A stretch of 24,807 nucleotides of DNA from SIG636 sp045537905 (GCA_045537905.1 JAZSQJ010000037.1:1-24807), one strand, 5' to 3'; shown: positions 7,089 through 14,984, counted from the first letter of the stretch. A program made the numbers and translations. Notes: generated by a model not told the origin, from the letters alone.

Positions 7089-7209
7089 GTATTGTTATTT
7101 CGTTATTCTTTATCGTTTGGTTTTCTTTTACTCATCTAAGGTATTGTACCATTTTTTCATTGTCTTTTCAAGATGTTTTACAAAACTTGTGGTTTTTTTA
7201 TTTTAGGTA

Positions 7210-7247
7210 TTGACAAGCGACATTATTTCTGATATCATTTTGATATC
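7210..7247 (+). promoter_or_regulatory. SPFH operon promoter with possible operator
   Basis: A perfect TTGACA -35 box (7210-7215), a 17-base spacer and a TATCAT -10 box (7233-7238). TGATATC occurs at 7230-7236 and again at 7241-7247, exactly 11 bases apart and overlapping the -10 box. This is how ribbon-helix-helix repressors such as Arc space their half-sites. Confidence 0.75.
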
Positions 7248-7269
7248 GAATAGAAAGCGAGGCTTTGTT

Positions 7270-8295
7270 ATGGAGAACAACACATCGGTAAAAGAGAAGG
7301 TTTTGGCCAATAAAAAACACGGTATGGCGGTTTTGCTTATTACTATTCTGCTGTATCTTATTTCTATTGCTTGCCTTATTTACGGCGGCATAAAGGAGAT
7401 AATACCCCTTATTGCTGTCGGCGGAGTATACTGCGTTTTTGGTTGGATAGCTTTTTTGGGTCTTAAGATACTCAAGCCTCAGGAGGCGTTGGTGCTTACT
7501 CTGTTTGGCAAGTACGTGGGTACTCTTAAGAACGAGGGGTTTTATTTTGTTAACCCTTTCTGCACTGCAGTTAATCCTGCGGCACAGACCAAGCTCAGCC
7601 AAAGCGGAGACGTAGACGCCAAGAACACCAAGCCCATAGTAGTAAACGGCATGGGCGGTGTAAATGCAACGCCCTTTGTTGATAAGAGAATATCTCTTAA
7701 AATAATGACCCTCAGCAACAACAAGCAAAAGATAAACGACTGTCTTGGCAACCCTGTGGAGATAGGCATAGCCGTTATGTGGCGTGTGGTAGACACGGCT
7801 TCTGCTGTGTTTAAGGTAGACAACTACAAGGAATACCTTTCCCTCCAGTGCGACAGTGCGCTTCGTAACATCGTCCGTCTTTACCCCTACGACGTGGCTC
7901 CCAACGTGGACACCACCGGTGACGGCATTGCGGACGACGGCAGTCTGAGAGGCAGCAGCGAGATAGTTGCCAACCGTATCAAGGACGAGATACAGGAAAG
8001 AGTAGGAGAGGCAGGTCTTGAGATAATAGAGGCCCGTATTACCTACCTGGCATACGCACCCGAGATAGCGGCGGTTATGCTCCAGAGACAGCAGGCAAGC
8101 GCTATCGTTGACGCCCGCAAGATGATAGTAGACGGTGCCGTTGGTATGGTAGAAATGGCACTGGAAAGACTGAACGAAAAGCAGGTAGTAAAGCTTGACG
8201 AGGAACGGAAGGCGGCTATGGTAAGCAACCTGTTGGTTGTTCTTTGCGGCAACCGTGATGCACAGCCCGTTGTTAACTCGGGCAGCCTTTACTGA
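7270..8295 (+). CDS. SPFH/Band-7 domain membrane protein
   Basis: A 341-residue protein with two N-terminal membrane helices (about 18-40 and 43-66), then an SPFH domain beginning L-K-P-Q-E-A-L-V-L-T-L-F-G-K-Y-V-G-T and G-F-Y-F-V-N-P-F. The C-terminal part, with R-I-T-Y-L-A-Y-A-P-E-I-A and L-Q-R-Q-Q-A-S-A-I-V-D-A-R, is the helical stretch typical of flotillin/stomatin-like proteins. These form oligomeric membrane scaffolds. The ATG at 7270 is preferred because the longer open frame would begin inside the -35 box. The Shine-Dalgarno (GCGAGG) is weak. The stop codon overlaps the start of the next gene (TGATG), so the two are coupled. Confidence 0.9.
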   Translation: MENNTSVKEKVLANKKHGMAVLLITILLYLISIACLIYGGIKEIIPLIAVGGVYCVFGWIAFLGLKILKPQEALVLTLFGKYVGTLKNEGFYFVNPFCTAVNPAAQTKLSQSGDVDAKNTKPIVVNGMGGVNATPFVDKRISLKIMTLSNNKQKINDCLGNPVEIGIAVMWRVVDTASAVFKVDNYKEYLSLQCDSALRNIVRLYPYDVAPNVDTTGDGIADDGSLRGSSEIVANRIKDEIQERVGEAGLEIIEARITYLAYAPEIAAVMLQRQQASAIVDARKMIVDGAVGMVEMALERLNEKQVVKLDEERKAAMVSNLLVVLCGNRDAQPVVNSGSLY

Positions 8296-8504
8296 TGCCT
8301 ATGGAAGACGGCAGCAAGAAGCAAATCCCCCTTAGGCTTTCCAAAAAGCTGTATAACGCTATTGCCGCATGGGCGGAGGACGACTTTCGCTCGGTAAACG
8401 GACAGATAGAGTATTTGCTTACGGAATGCGTAAGGCAACGGAAAAAGAACGGCAAATACGTATCCGACGAGATAGACGTACCACCTGAGCTTGATATTGA
8501 ATAA
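8295..8504 (+). CDS. Arc-like ribbon-helix-helix small protein
   Basis: A 69-residue protein with K-Q-I-P-L-R-L-S-K-K-L-Y-N-A-I-A-A-W-A, then F-R-S-V-N-G-Q-I-E-Y-L-L-T-E-C-V. This is the beta strand and two helices of Arc-family repressors, here with a tail of about 20 mostly acidic residues. It starts within the stop codon of the SPFH gene and has no independent ribosome site, so it is made by coupled translation. It may autoregulate the operon through the 11-base-spaced TGATATC repeats at the promoter, or be a partner of the SPFH protein. Confidence 0.75.
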   Translation: MPMEDGSKKQIPLRLSKKLYNAIAAWAEDDFRSVNGQIEYLLTECVRQRKKNGKYVSDEIDVPPELDIE

Positions 8505-8546
8505 TAATTAAAAAGCTACGCATACTAAGACCGAGAGGTGCTTGGT

Positions 8547-9848
8547 ATGAAATCTATATGGGAAAACACAGTAAAACGCCCCCGCTTTGAGGCTTTGGAC
8601 GGAGACTTGAAAACAGACGTGCTTATTATAGGAGGCGGCATCTGCGGGGTGCTTTGTGCAAAGGCACTCAAGGAGGCAGGGGTACACTGTACACTGATAG
8701 AGGCTACACACATAGGCGGTGGTATCACTGAGGATACCACCGCTAAAATTACCCTGCAGCACGGCTTGATATACGACAAGCTGCTCAGGCGTTTTGGTAT
8801 GGAAAAGGCTATGCTTTACCTGAGGGCAAATTACGAAGCCCTTGTAAAATACCGTAAGCTTTGCGGCGGCATTGACTGTGACTTTGAGGAATGCGACTCC
8901 TTTGTTTACTCCTTAAAGGACAGAAAAAGCCTTGAAAAAGAGGCGGCGGCACTGGAACGTCTGGGACACCCGGCACAGCTTGTAAAGGAGCTGCCCTTGC
9001 CCTTCCCTGTCCTGGGTGCCGTACGGGTGGAAAAGCAAGCACAGTTTAACCCCCTTAAGCTGTTGTACGCTGTAGCAAAGGACCTTAATATATACGAAAA
9101 CACCAAGGCTATCCACATAACACCCAAGGGCGTTAAAACAAATAGGGGTTTTATAAGGGCAAAAAAGATTATAATTGCTACCCACTTCCCTATCATAAAC
9201 AAGCACGGCTTTTATTTTATTAAGCTGTATCAGCATCGCTCCTACGTGCTTGCCCTTAAAAACGCCTGTACCCTTAAGGGGATGTACGTGGACGAGGCGG
9301 ACAAGGGGATGTCCTTCAGGTCCTATAAGGACAGCCTGTTACTGGGTGGCGGCGGACACCGCACTGGCAAAAAGGGCGGGGGCTGGAAGGAGCTTGAGGC
9401 GTTTGCCGCAAAGCACTACCCTACGTCAAGGACGGTAAGCCGATGGGCAACCCAGGACTGTATGAGCCTTGACCGTGTGCCCTATATCGGTCTTTACTCC
9501 GGCAACACCCCTGATTTATACGTGGCTACAGGCTTTAACAAATGGGGTATGAGCTCCTCTATGCTGGCGGCAGATATATTGACCGACGCCGTCCTTGAAC
9601 GAAGGAACCCCTACAAAGAGGTGTTTTCTCCCAGCCGCTCGGTGCTTTATCCCCAGCTGTTTATAAACGCAATAGAATCCCTTTGGGGGCTGATAAAGCC
9701 TACCGTGCCCCGTTGTCCTCATTTGGGCTGTGCCCTTAAATACAACAAGGCAGAGCATAGCTGGGACTGCCCCTGCCACGGCTCACGCTTTAGTGACAGC
9801 GGAAGTCTGATAAACAACCCTGCTACCGATGACCTTAAGTTAAATTGA
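8547..9848 (+). CDS. FAD-dependent oxidoreductase with C-terminal Rieske domain
   Basis: A 433-residue fusion. The N-terminus has a Rossmann dinucleotide motif (V-L-I-I-G-G-G-I-C-G, about 25-34) and the I-E-A strand end, as in the DAO/glycine-oxidase-like superfamily. F-N-P at about 171 and the A-T-G-F-N-K-W-G-M stretch near 335 fit that fold. The C-terminal 44 residues hold a complete Rieske [2Fe-2S] site: C390-x-H392, then C408-x-x-H411, with C395 and C410 placed for the structural disulfide. The ATG has GAGAGGTG just upstream. Proteins of this type are often annotated as FAD-dependent oxidoreductase/Rieske proteins; the substrate is unknown. The gene lies 42 bases after the Arc-like gene and may share its transcript. 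Confidence 0.9.
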   Translation: MKSIWENTVKRPRFEALDGDLKTDVLIIGGGICGVLCAKALKEAGVHCTLIEATHIGGGITEDTTAKITLQHGLIYDKLLRRFGMEKAMLYLRANYEALVKYRKLCGGIDCDFEECDSFVYSLKDRKSLEKEAAALERLGHPAQLVKELPLPFPVLGAVRVEKQAQFNPLKLLYAVAKDLNIYENTKAIHITPKGVKTNRGFIRAKKIIIATHFPIINKHGFYFIKLYQHRSYVLALKNACTLKGMYVDEADKGMSFRSYKDSLLLGGGGHRTGKKGGGWKELEAFAAKHYPTSRTVSRWATQDCMSLDRVPYIGLYSGNTPDLYVATGFNKWGMSSSMLAADILTDAVLERRNPYKEVFSPSRSVLYPQLFINAIESLWGLIKPTVPRCPHLGCALKYNKAEHSWDCPCHGSRFSDSGSLINNPATDDLKLN

Positions 9849-9904
9849 TAGCCATTATAATGGGGCGTTGCCGGTACGCTCCATCAAAAGCCTTACGGTG
9901 TGTG

Positions 9905-10004
9905 ATACACCACGGCACCGATAGGTGCCATATCACGCCGAGTAAAGCGAGGTAATATCACGAAGTCCAAAGGACCTTTATATCACGGCGCCACAGGCGC
10001 CCTC
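9905..10004. repeat. Tandem array of 25-base hairpin units
   Basis: The motif TATCAC recurs at 9931, 9956 and 9981, exactly 25 bases apart, with a degenerate copy (TACACC) at 9906. Each unit carries a different short palindrome: GGCACC/GGTGCC (9914-9929), GTCC/GGAC near 9965-9974, and GGCGCC/GGCGCC (9987-10001). The joining sequence is conserved while arm sequences vary with pairing kept. Confidence 0.7.
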
Positions 10005-10057
10005 TTCCGCCGTGTCGGTTTGGTAAATCACCGCCTTTTTTGCGGACGGTATGTTAA

Positions 10058-10086
10058 GGACCGTCGGGAGACGGTTTGTCCCTACA
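10058..10086 (+). repeat. Dispersed GGACCGTC repeat, copy 1
   Basis: GGACCGTC is followed by GGGAGACGG and TTTGTCCCTACA. Related copies lie at 15306-15331, 15693-15721 and 17803-17830, with inverted copies at 15158-15183 and 15546-15571. All copies seen here are intergenic. Confidence 0.7.
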
Positions 10087-10275
10087 AATAGACCGTTACG
10101 TATCATCATAATTTGCTGCGATGTCTGTATTCGTTACCTCGACGGGAGAAATTACCCCATTATTCACTGCGTTCATAACGGGGACCCCGAAAAGCCTCCG
10201 CCCTACGATTAAACCGTCTTGTTCAAACAAAAAGCAAGGCGTTGGTGTTAAAGGTTGCGTACAGGCAGTAAACAA

Positions 10276-10319
10276 AAAAGCCGTTTCAATCCCCTGAAAT
10301 GAGGATTGAAACGGCTTTT
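10276..10319 (-). terminator. Strong terminator of the pepF operon
   Basis: A perfect 17-bp stem: AAAAGCCGTTTCAATCC (10276-10292) pairs with GGATTGAAACGGCTTTT (10303-10319) around a 10-base loop. In the minus direction the stem ends in a run of T. It lies four bases after the pepF stop codon. Confidence 0.92.
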
Positions 10320-10322
10320 ACT

Positions 10323-12107
10323 TTACTTAATCTCGTCCAGAAGAGCAGAAAGCTCGTCTATAGTGCTGTTGAACAGGCTGAGAGCATCAGCTACCGTTTC
10401 GGGCTTTGTAAGGTCTACGCCTGCAATTTTAAGCTCCTCGATGGGATAATCGGTGTCGCCCGTGGTAAGGAACTTCAAGTATCCGCTTGCGTCCCCCGTT
10501 TCCAGTATATACTTTGCAATAGCAACCGCACTGCTAAATCCCGTGGCGTACTGGTACACGTAGAAGGAGTTATAGAAATGGGGTACGTAGGACCACTCGT
10601 TTGCCATAAGCTCGTTTATCTCTGCGCCCTGATAGTAGGTCTTTACAAGACCGTAGTACAGCTCGGACAGGCTTTGCGCCGTAAGAGCCTCGCCATTTTC
10701 GTACATCTGATGCGCCTTATGCTCAAACTCGGCAAACAGGGTTTGCCTGTACAGGGTTGTACGGAAGCTTTCCAGGAAATGGTTAAGGATATAGGCACGG
10801 CGTTTTTTGTCCGTCTCGGTTTTAAGCAGGTGCATAGTGAGAAGGACCTCGTTCACCGTAGAGGCAACCTCGGCAACCATAATGCTGTAGTTATGATTAA
10901 GGAAGGACTGCGCCTGGCTGGACTTATAGGAGTGCATTGCGTGGCCAAGCTCGTGAGCCAGTGTAAAGGCATCGTTAAGCTTATCCGTATAGTTAAGCAG
11001 CACGTAGGGGTGAACGCCGTGAACACCGCAGGAGAAGGCACCGCTACGCTTGCCCTTGTTCTCGTACACGTCTATCCAACGCTCGTCAAACGCCCTGTCA
11101 AGGAGAGCCTGATAGTCCTTACCCAAGGGAGCAAGAGCCTCCCTTACAAGCGCCTTACCTGCCTCGTAGGGCATATCAAAGTCTACGTCCTCTACTATGG
11201 GCACGTACAGGTCGAACATATCAATTTTGTCGGTTTTCATTGCCTTTTTACGGAGAGCCAGGTACTTTTGCATATAGGGCAGGCTTTGGTGTACCGCCTC
11301 TATAAGGCTATCGTAAACGGTCTCGGGCACGTCGTTACCGAAAAGCGCCGCCGCCCTTGCACTGGGGTAGCCCCTTACGGAGGAGAAGTAGCAGTCCAGC
11401 TTTATACTGCCGCCGTACAGCTCGGCAATGGTGTTTTCAAACTTCTTGAAGGTGCCGAAGAAGGCTTCAAATGCCGCCTGTCTTACTTCCCTGCTTTGGC
11501 TTTCACGGAATACGCCGAAGTTACCGTTGGTAAGCTGTACCTCCTCGCCCTTCTCGTTTTTGACGGTGGGAAACATCAAATCCACGTCGTTAAGCATACT
11601 GAAGGCGTTGTCGGGGGTTTGTGCCGCATCGGTAAGCTTTGCAAGCATAAGCTCACGCTCTGCATCAAGGGTATGCGCCCTTGCCTTTACCACCTTTTTC
11701 AGCTTAAAGGCAACGTCTGCCAGGTCTGCCTCTGCCACATAGGCGTTAAAGGTCTCCTCGGGGATGGCAACTATCTCGGGGCTGATGAAAGCGGACAGAG
11801 ACTGCAGCTTTACGATAAGACCGATACAGCGTGCCTCCATTGCCTGATAGTCGGGGTTACCGCCGTCGGTGCTTTTGAGAAGCATTGCATAGAGGTAGCA
11901 AAGGCTTACCTTTTCCTCTACCGCACTGAGGGCAAGAAGTCCGTCCTTAAGCGCCTTGGCTGATCCGCCAAGGGTACCCTGCAGGGCAGGAACGGCGTCT
12001 ATCGCCTTGTCTGCCTCCTCACAGGCGGCTTCCCACGCCTCTCCGGACGGGAACATAGGGGTAAAATCCCACGTGAACTTAGGGTCTATTTCGTTTCTGG
12101 ATATCAT
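10323..12107 (-). CDS. pepF: Oligoendopeptidase F (M3 family metallopeptidase)
   Basis: A 594-residue zinc peptidase, full length for PepF. The zinc motif H-E-L-G-H is at 385-389 (A-H-E-L-G-H-A-M-H-S), with E413 in V-A-E-V-A-S as the third ligand. The N-terminal half is the helical M3 oligopeptidase domain. G-V-H-G-V-H-P-Y-V-L-L-N-Y precedes the active site, as in the family. There is no signal peptide, so it should degrade oligopeptides in the cytoplasm. An AAAGGAGAGG site precedes the ATG, which lies 15 bases after the aminotransferase stop. It is the last gene of the operon. Confidence 0.95.
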   Translation of the reverse strand: MISRNEIDPKFTWDFTPMFPSGEAWEAACEEADKAIDAVPALQGTLGGSAKALKDGLLALSAVEEKVSLCYLYAMLLKSTDGGNPDYQAMEARCIGLIVKLQSLSAFISPEIVAIPEETFNAYVAEADLADVAFKLKKVVKARAHTLDAERELMLAKLTDAAQTPDNAFSMLNDVDLMFPTVKNEKGEEVQLTNGNFGVFRESQSREVRQAAFEAFFGTFKKFENTIAELYGGSIKLDCYFSSVRGYPSARAAALFGNDVPETVYDSLIEAVHQSLPYMQKYLALRKKAMKTDKIDMFDLYVPIVEDVDFDMPYEAGKALVREALAPLGKDYQALLDRAFDERWIDVYENKGKRSGAFSCGVHGVHPYVLLNYTDKLNDAFTLAHELGHAMHSYKSSQAQSFLNHNYSIMVAEVASTVNEVLLTMHLLKTETDKKRRAYILNHFLESFRTTLYRQTLFAEFEHKAHQMYENGEALTAQSLSELYYGLVKTYYQGAEINELMANEWSYVPHFYNSFYVYQYATGFSSAVAIAKYILETGDASGYLKFLTTGDTDYPIEELKIAGVDLTKPETVADALSLFNSTIDELSALLDEIK

Positions 12108-12122
12108 TATGCCTCTCCTTTG

Positions 12123-13307
12123 TTACTTTTTGTACTCCTCTGCCAATGCCTTGAAGGCGGGGAGCGAGTTTTCTATTTGCTTGGTGGATACGCAGTAGGA
12201 AATGCGTACGTAGCCGGGACAACCGAAGGAATCTGCAGGTACAAGAAGCAGCTCCTTAGCCTTTGCCTTTTCACAGAATGCCGCCGCATCCTCCTCCATA
12301 GCCTTAACGAAGAGATAGAAGGCACCGTCGGGCTTAACACAGGTATAGCCATACTCGCAAAGGGCGCCGTATATAAGGTCACGGTTGTGCTTGTATACGG
12401 AAACGTCGGCGGTTTTGCCCAGACAGCGGGCTGCTACCTGCTGGAAGATGGAGGGAGCGCACACGTAGCCCAACGCTCTGCCTGCACCGCATACTGCCGC
12501 ATAGACGTCAGAGGCAGAGTCTGCCTCGGGGTTTACGGCTATGTAACCGATACGCTCACCGGGGATGGACAGGGACTTGCTGAAGGAATAGCACACAAGG
12601 GTGTTTTTGTAGTAGTTGGTAAGGAAGGGTACAAACACGTCACCGTAAACAAGCTCTCTGTAAGGCTCGTCGGTGATAAGGTATATGGGGTGTCCGTACT
12701 CGGCACTCTTCTTTTCAAGCACTGCAGAAAGTGCCTTAACGCCTGCCTCGGTGATAACAACGCCGGAGGGGTTGTTGGGGCTGTTAAGTATAACCGCCTT
12801 GGTGTTTTGGTTTATTGCCGCCTCAAGAGCTGCAGGGTCTATCTGGAAGTCCTCCGTGGGAGGGAGCGCCTTAAAGACAGCACCCGTGCTTTCGGTAAAC
12901 ACACGGTACTCGGGGAAATAGGGGGCAAAGGCAATAACCTCGTCACCGTCTACGCAAAGAGCGTTAAGGGAGATAGTAAGGCTTGCCGCCGCACCGACGG
13001 TCATATAGATGTTGTCAGGGGAAAAGGCGGAGCCGTGGGTGCCGTTAAGATAGTCCGCAATAGCCTTACGCACAGAGGCGTCGCCCTGGGCGGAGGTATA
13101 ACCGTGGAGGGCAAGAGGGCTTTGGGTGTCAAGCAGCTCCTTAATAGCTTCGTTTACGCAGTCGGGTGCAGGTACGGAGGGGTTGCCCAGACTAAAGTCA
13201 AAAACCTTGTCCTCGCCTATCTCCGCCTTGCGTTTTTTGCCGTACTCAAACAACTCTCTGATAACAGAGCGCACCTTACCAAGCTGTTCCATTTTTTTAT
13301 TTATCAT
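12123..13307 (-). CDS. PLP-dependent aminotransferase, class I/II
   Basis: A 394-residue fold-type I aminotransferase similar to AspC/PatA-like enzymes. Visible motifs are N-S-P-N-N-P-S-G (175-182), D213-E-P-Y216, the Schiff-base lysine in S-F-S-K244-S-L-S-I-P-G, and R252 in E-R-I-G-Y. G-N-P-S-V-P-A-P near residue 42 fits the substrate-entry loop. The substrate is not predictable; aspartate, alanine or aromatic amino acids are possible. An AAAGGAG site precedes the start. It sits between the small Cys protein and pepF on one transcript. Confidence 0.92.
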   Translation of the reverse strand: MINKKMEQLGKVRSVIRELFEYGKKRKAEIGEDKVFDFSLGNPSVPAPDCVNEAIKELLDTQSPLALHGYTSAQGDASVRKAIADYLNGTHGSAFSPDNIYMTVGAAASLTISLNALCVDGDEVIAFAPYFPEYRVFTESTGAVFKALPPTEDFQIDPAALEAAINQNTKAVILNSPNNPSGVVITEAGVKALSAVLEKKSAEYGHPIYLITDEPYRELVYGDVFVPFLTNYYKNTLVCYSFSKSLSIPGERIGYIAVNPEADSASDVYAAVCGAGRALGYVCAPSIFQQVAARCLGKTADVSVYKHNRDLIYGALCEYGYTCVKPDGAFYLFVKAMEEDAAAFCEKAKAKELLLVPADSFGCPGYVRISYCVSTKQIENSLPAFKALAEEYKK

Positions 13308-13321
13308 AGTATTTATCTCCT

Positions 13322-13498
13322 TTAGTTTTGCTTTCTTACAAATTTATATTCATCATAAAAGCGATAATAGGGGCAGGCAGAGGTTTTAGAGGACAGAAAG
13401 TTTACCATATCGTCCTCGTCCAGACCTACCGTACAACCTTCCGTATCGCTTGCTTCATCGTAGTCGTAAAACTCACAGCTAATACATTTCTTTTCCAT
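13322..13498 (-). CDS. Small Cys-containing protein (DUF6472-like)
   Basis: A 58-residue protein. It starts M-E-K-K-C-I-S-C-E-F-Y-D-Y-D-E, has a third Cys (G-C-T-V-G-L-D-E-D-D) and ends with A-C-P-Y-Y-R-F-Y-D-E-Y then K-F-V-R-K-Q-N. The four cysteines (C5, C8, C22, C42) and the L-D-E-D-D and C-P-Y-Y boxes resemble the small DUF6472 proteins of Clostridia. The Cys spacing suggests a zinc or Fe-S site. A GGAG site lies inside the end of the upstream dipeptidase gene, whose stop is 3 bases away. The aminotransferase follows on the same transcript. Function is unknown. Confidence 0.85.
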   Translation of the reverse strand: MEKKCISCEFYDYDEASDTEGCTVGLDEDDMVNFLSSKTSACPYYRFYDEYKFVRKQN

Positions 13499-13501
13499 AG
13501 C

Positions 13502-14053
13502 TTACTCCAGTTCGAAGGGAGGGGTTTCCAGCACGGGATAGATGTCCGTATCGTTGAAATGCCACCACTCGTTTATATAGGTTGTAAAGCCTGCGGCTCG
13601 CATTGCCACCTCAAGAAGGGTTATGTTTGCAACCACGTCAGCAGGCAGACCCGTGTAGTCACGCTTGCCTCTGCCCGTAAAGTCGTCAAAGGGAGAGGGC
13701 ATCGCCATAGGCTGACCGTCGGGAGTAACAAGGCACACGTCAACGGTACTGCCCCTTGTGTGCTTGGAATATCCACGGGTGGGGTCTGCAATAAAATCAT
13801 CGTCGGGCATTATTCTCCACATCTCAAACTGTGCGGCAGCAGGTCTGTAGGCGTCAAGTATCTGTATGCCGGCACCGTTTGCAGAAACAATGCGTTGTGC
13901 CTCCTTCAGCTTCTCTACCGTGCCGTACCGAAGATAGGCGTCCTTAAAGCTGTAAAGCCTGTGTCCTGTAAAATTGTCCTCCGTTGCATAGGGGAGGTAC
14001 ACGTGAATGTCGGGTATATAGTCCTTTACCCTTACAAGTGTTTCTTTGTTCAT
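13502..14053 (-). CDS. D-alanyl-D-alanine dipeptidase (VanX/DdpX type)
   Basis: A 183-residue M15D metallopeptidase with all VanX landmarks: R70 in D-A-Y-R-P, zinc ligands H98 and D105 in S-K-H-T-R-G-S-T-V-D, and catalytic E162 with zinc ligand H165 in N-E-W-W-H-F. The spacing matches VanX R71, H116/D123 and E181/H184. It should hydrolyse D-Ala-D-Ala. No VanR/S, VanH or ligase gene lies nearby and it has no signal peptide, so D-amino-acid salvage or wall turnover is more likely than vancomycin resistance. Its Shine-Dalgarno is weak and it starts 5 bases after the radical SAM gene, so it probably relies on coupling. Confidence 0.9.
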   Translation of the reverse strand: MNKETLVRVKDYIPDIHVYLPYATEDNFTGHRLYSFKDAYLRYGTVEKLKEAQRIVSANGAGIQILDAYRPAAAQFEMWRIMPDDDFIADPTRGYSKHTRGSTVDVCLVTPDGQPMAMPSPFDDFTGRGKRDYTGLPADVVANITLLEVAMRAAGFTTYINEWWHFNDTDIYPVLETPPFELE

Positions 14054-14058
14054 AACGC

Positions 14059-14937
14059 TTATACGCCCGTAAGGTCAAAGCTTGGTACAAAGCTCTCACC
14101 TACTGCGTCTCCCTCCTGAAAATATCCCTGTGTTATACCTATGCGTACTGCATAGGCCTTTAGCTCGTCGTATTCCCTTTCCGTAAGACTTCTGCCCAAA
14201 CTGTCGGGCAAATTTGCCCCCATAGGGGTGTACTGGCTCATCAGACTGACGTATATGGCGTTGCCGTAACGCCTGTGTAAAAAGCTGAGGATGCTTTTGC
14301 TGTCCTCCGTACAGCCGGGCAATGCCAGATGACGGACTATTACGCCGCTTTTCATCAGCTCGCCATCGAATACGGCGCCTCCTTGCTGAAGCACCATCTC
14401 GTCCAGTGCCTTTACTGCTACCTCAAAGTAGTCTACCGCGTGGGAATACCCGGCGGAAAGCACCGAGCTCTTATACTTAAGGTCGGGCAGGTATATATCC
14501 ACTTTGCCCCCGAGACCCGCTATCTCCTCGCTGTTTTCGTAGCAATTACTGTTCCAGACAATGGGTAAAGCCATCCCCCTTGTCTTGGCTATATCTATGG
14601 CTTTTACTATTTGTCTCGTATAGTGGCTTGGAGTTACAAGGTTAAGGTTGTGCACGCCCTGCTCTGCCAGCCTTTCCATAAGGTCTGCCAGCTCCCCTTC
14701 CGTCAAGGCTTTGCCGGCTCCGCCGTGAGATATGGCAGAGTTCTGGCAAAAAACACAGCGTAGGTTACAGCCTGTGAAAAATATTGCTCCGCTGCCCTTG
14801 GTACCCGATATACAAGGCTCCTCCCAATAATGAGGGGCAGCACGGGCAACACGTATTTCCTTGCCCGATGCGCAAAAGCCCTGCCTTACGCTGCGATCTA
14901 CAGCACAGTGTCTTGGACACATTTTACATACTTCCAT
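14059..14937 (-). CDS. Radical SAM protein, PflX-like
   Basis: A 292-residue radical SAM enzyme related to pyruvate-formate-lyase-activating enzymes (COG1313/PflX type). The [4Fe-4S]-SAM motif is G-C57-N-L-R-C61-V-F-C64-Q-N. The N-terminus adds a Cys cluster (C4, C7, C11, C22) that may bind a second metal centre, as often seen in PflX-like proteins. N-L-V-T-P-S-H-Y, V-W-N-S-N and Y-L-P-D-L-K-Y are typical of the family. It opens the five-gene operon behind its own promoter and an AGAGGTG site. No glycyl-radical target enzyme is encoded nearby, so the substrate is unknown. Confidence 0.88.
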   Translation of the reverse strand: MEVCKMCPRHCAVDRSVRQGFCASGKEIRVARAAPHYWEEPCISGTKGSGAIFFTGCNLRCVFCQNSAISHGGAGKALTEGELADLMERLAEQGVHNLNLVTPSHYTRQIVKAIDIAKTRGMALPIVWNSNCYENSEEIAGLGGKVDIYLPDLKYKSSVLSAGYSHAVDYFEVAVKALDEMVLQQGGAVFDGELMKSGVIVRHLALPGCTEDSKSILSFLHRRYGNAIYVSLMSQYTPMGANLPDSLGRSLTEREYDELKAYAVRIGITQGYFQEGDAVGESFVPSFDLTGV

Positions 14938-14955
14938 AATACACCTCTGGTGACT

Positions 14956-14984
14956 ATTTTAGCACGAAAGTTTATGAAACGCAA
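14956..14984 (-). promoter_or_regulatory. Promoter of the radical SAM-pepF operon
   Basis: On the minus strand a TAAAAT -10 box (14956-14961) lies 17 bases from a weak TTGCGT -35 box (14979-14984). The start codon follows about 20 bases after the -10 box. Confidence 0.55.

Larger units (their letters stand above)
6702..7209. other. Gene-free region with tRNA debris
   Basis: Apart from the two tRNA-Ser fragments and the inverted repeat listed separately, no gene is supported. The open frames here lack ribosome sites and run through the tRNA fragments. The right end is AT-rich and leads into the SPFH promoter. Confidence 0.6.
9849..10275. other. Gene-free intergenic region with repeats
   Basis: Between the convergent Rieske oxidoreductase and pepF genes. 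It begins with a small palindrome (CCATTATAATGG, 9852-9863), then the 25-base hairpin array and a dispersed GGACCGTC repeat (10058-10086). The rest shows nothing recognisable. Confidence 0.6.

Noticed and set aside
9905..10004. Possible CRISPR array
   Set aside because: The period is only 25 bases, the conserved part is about 8 bases and the variable parts are palindromes, not spacers. No cas genes are present.
10299..11963. 554-codon open frame on the plus strand
   Set aside because: It is antisense to pepF, which has the HELGH site, a ribosome site and a terminator. The antisense peptide has no recognisable domain.
12120..13325. 401-codon open frame on the plus strand
   Set aside because: It is antisense to the aminotransferase, whose motifs are complete. 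The codon bias of these genes avoids antisense stops.
13502..14053. Vancomycin resistance cluster
   Set aside because: Only a VanX-like dipeptidase is present. No D-Ala-D-Lac ligase, VanH or VanRS genes are nearby.
13328..14119. 263-codon open frame on the plus strand
   Set aside because: It is antisense to the small Cys protein and the VanX-like gene, both of which have clear motifs.
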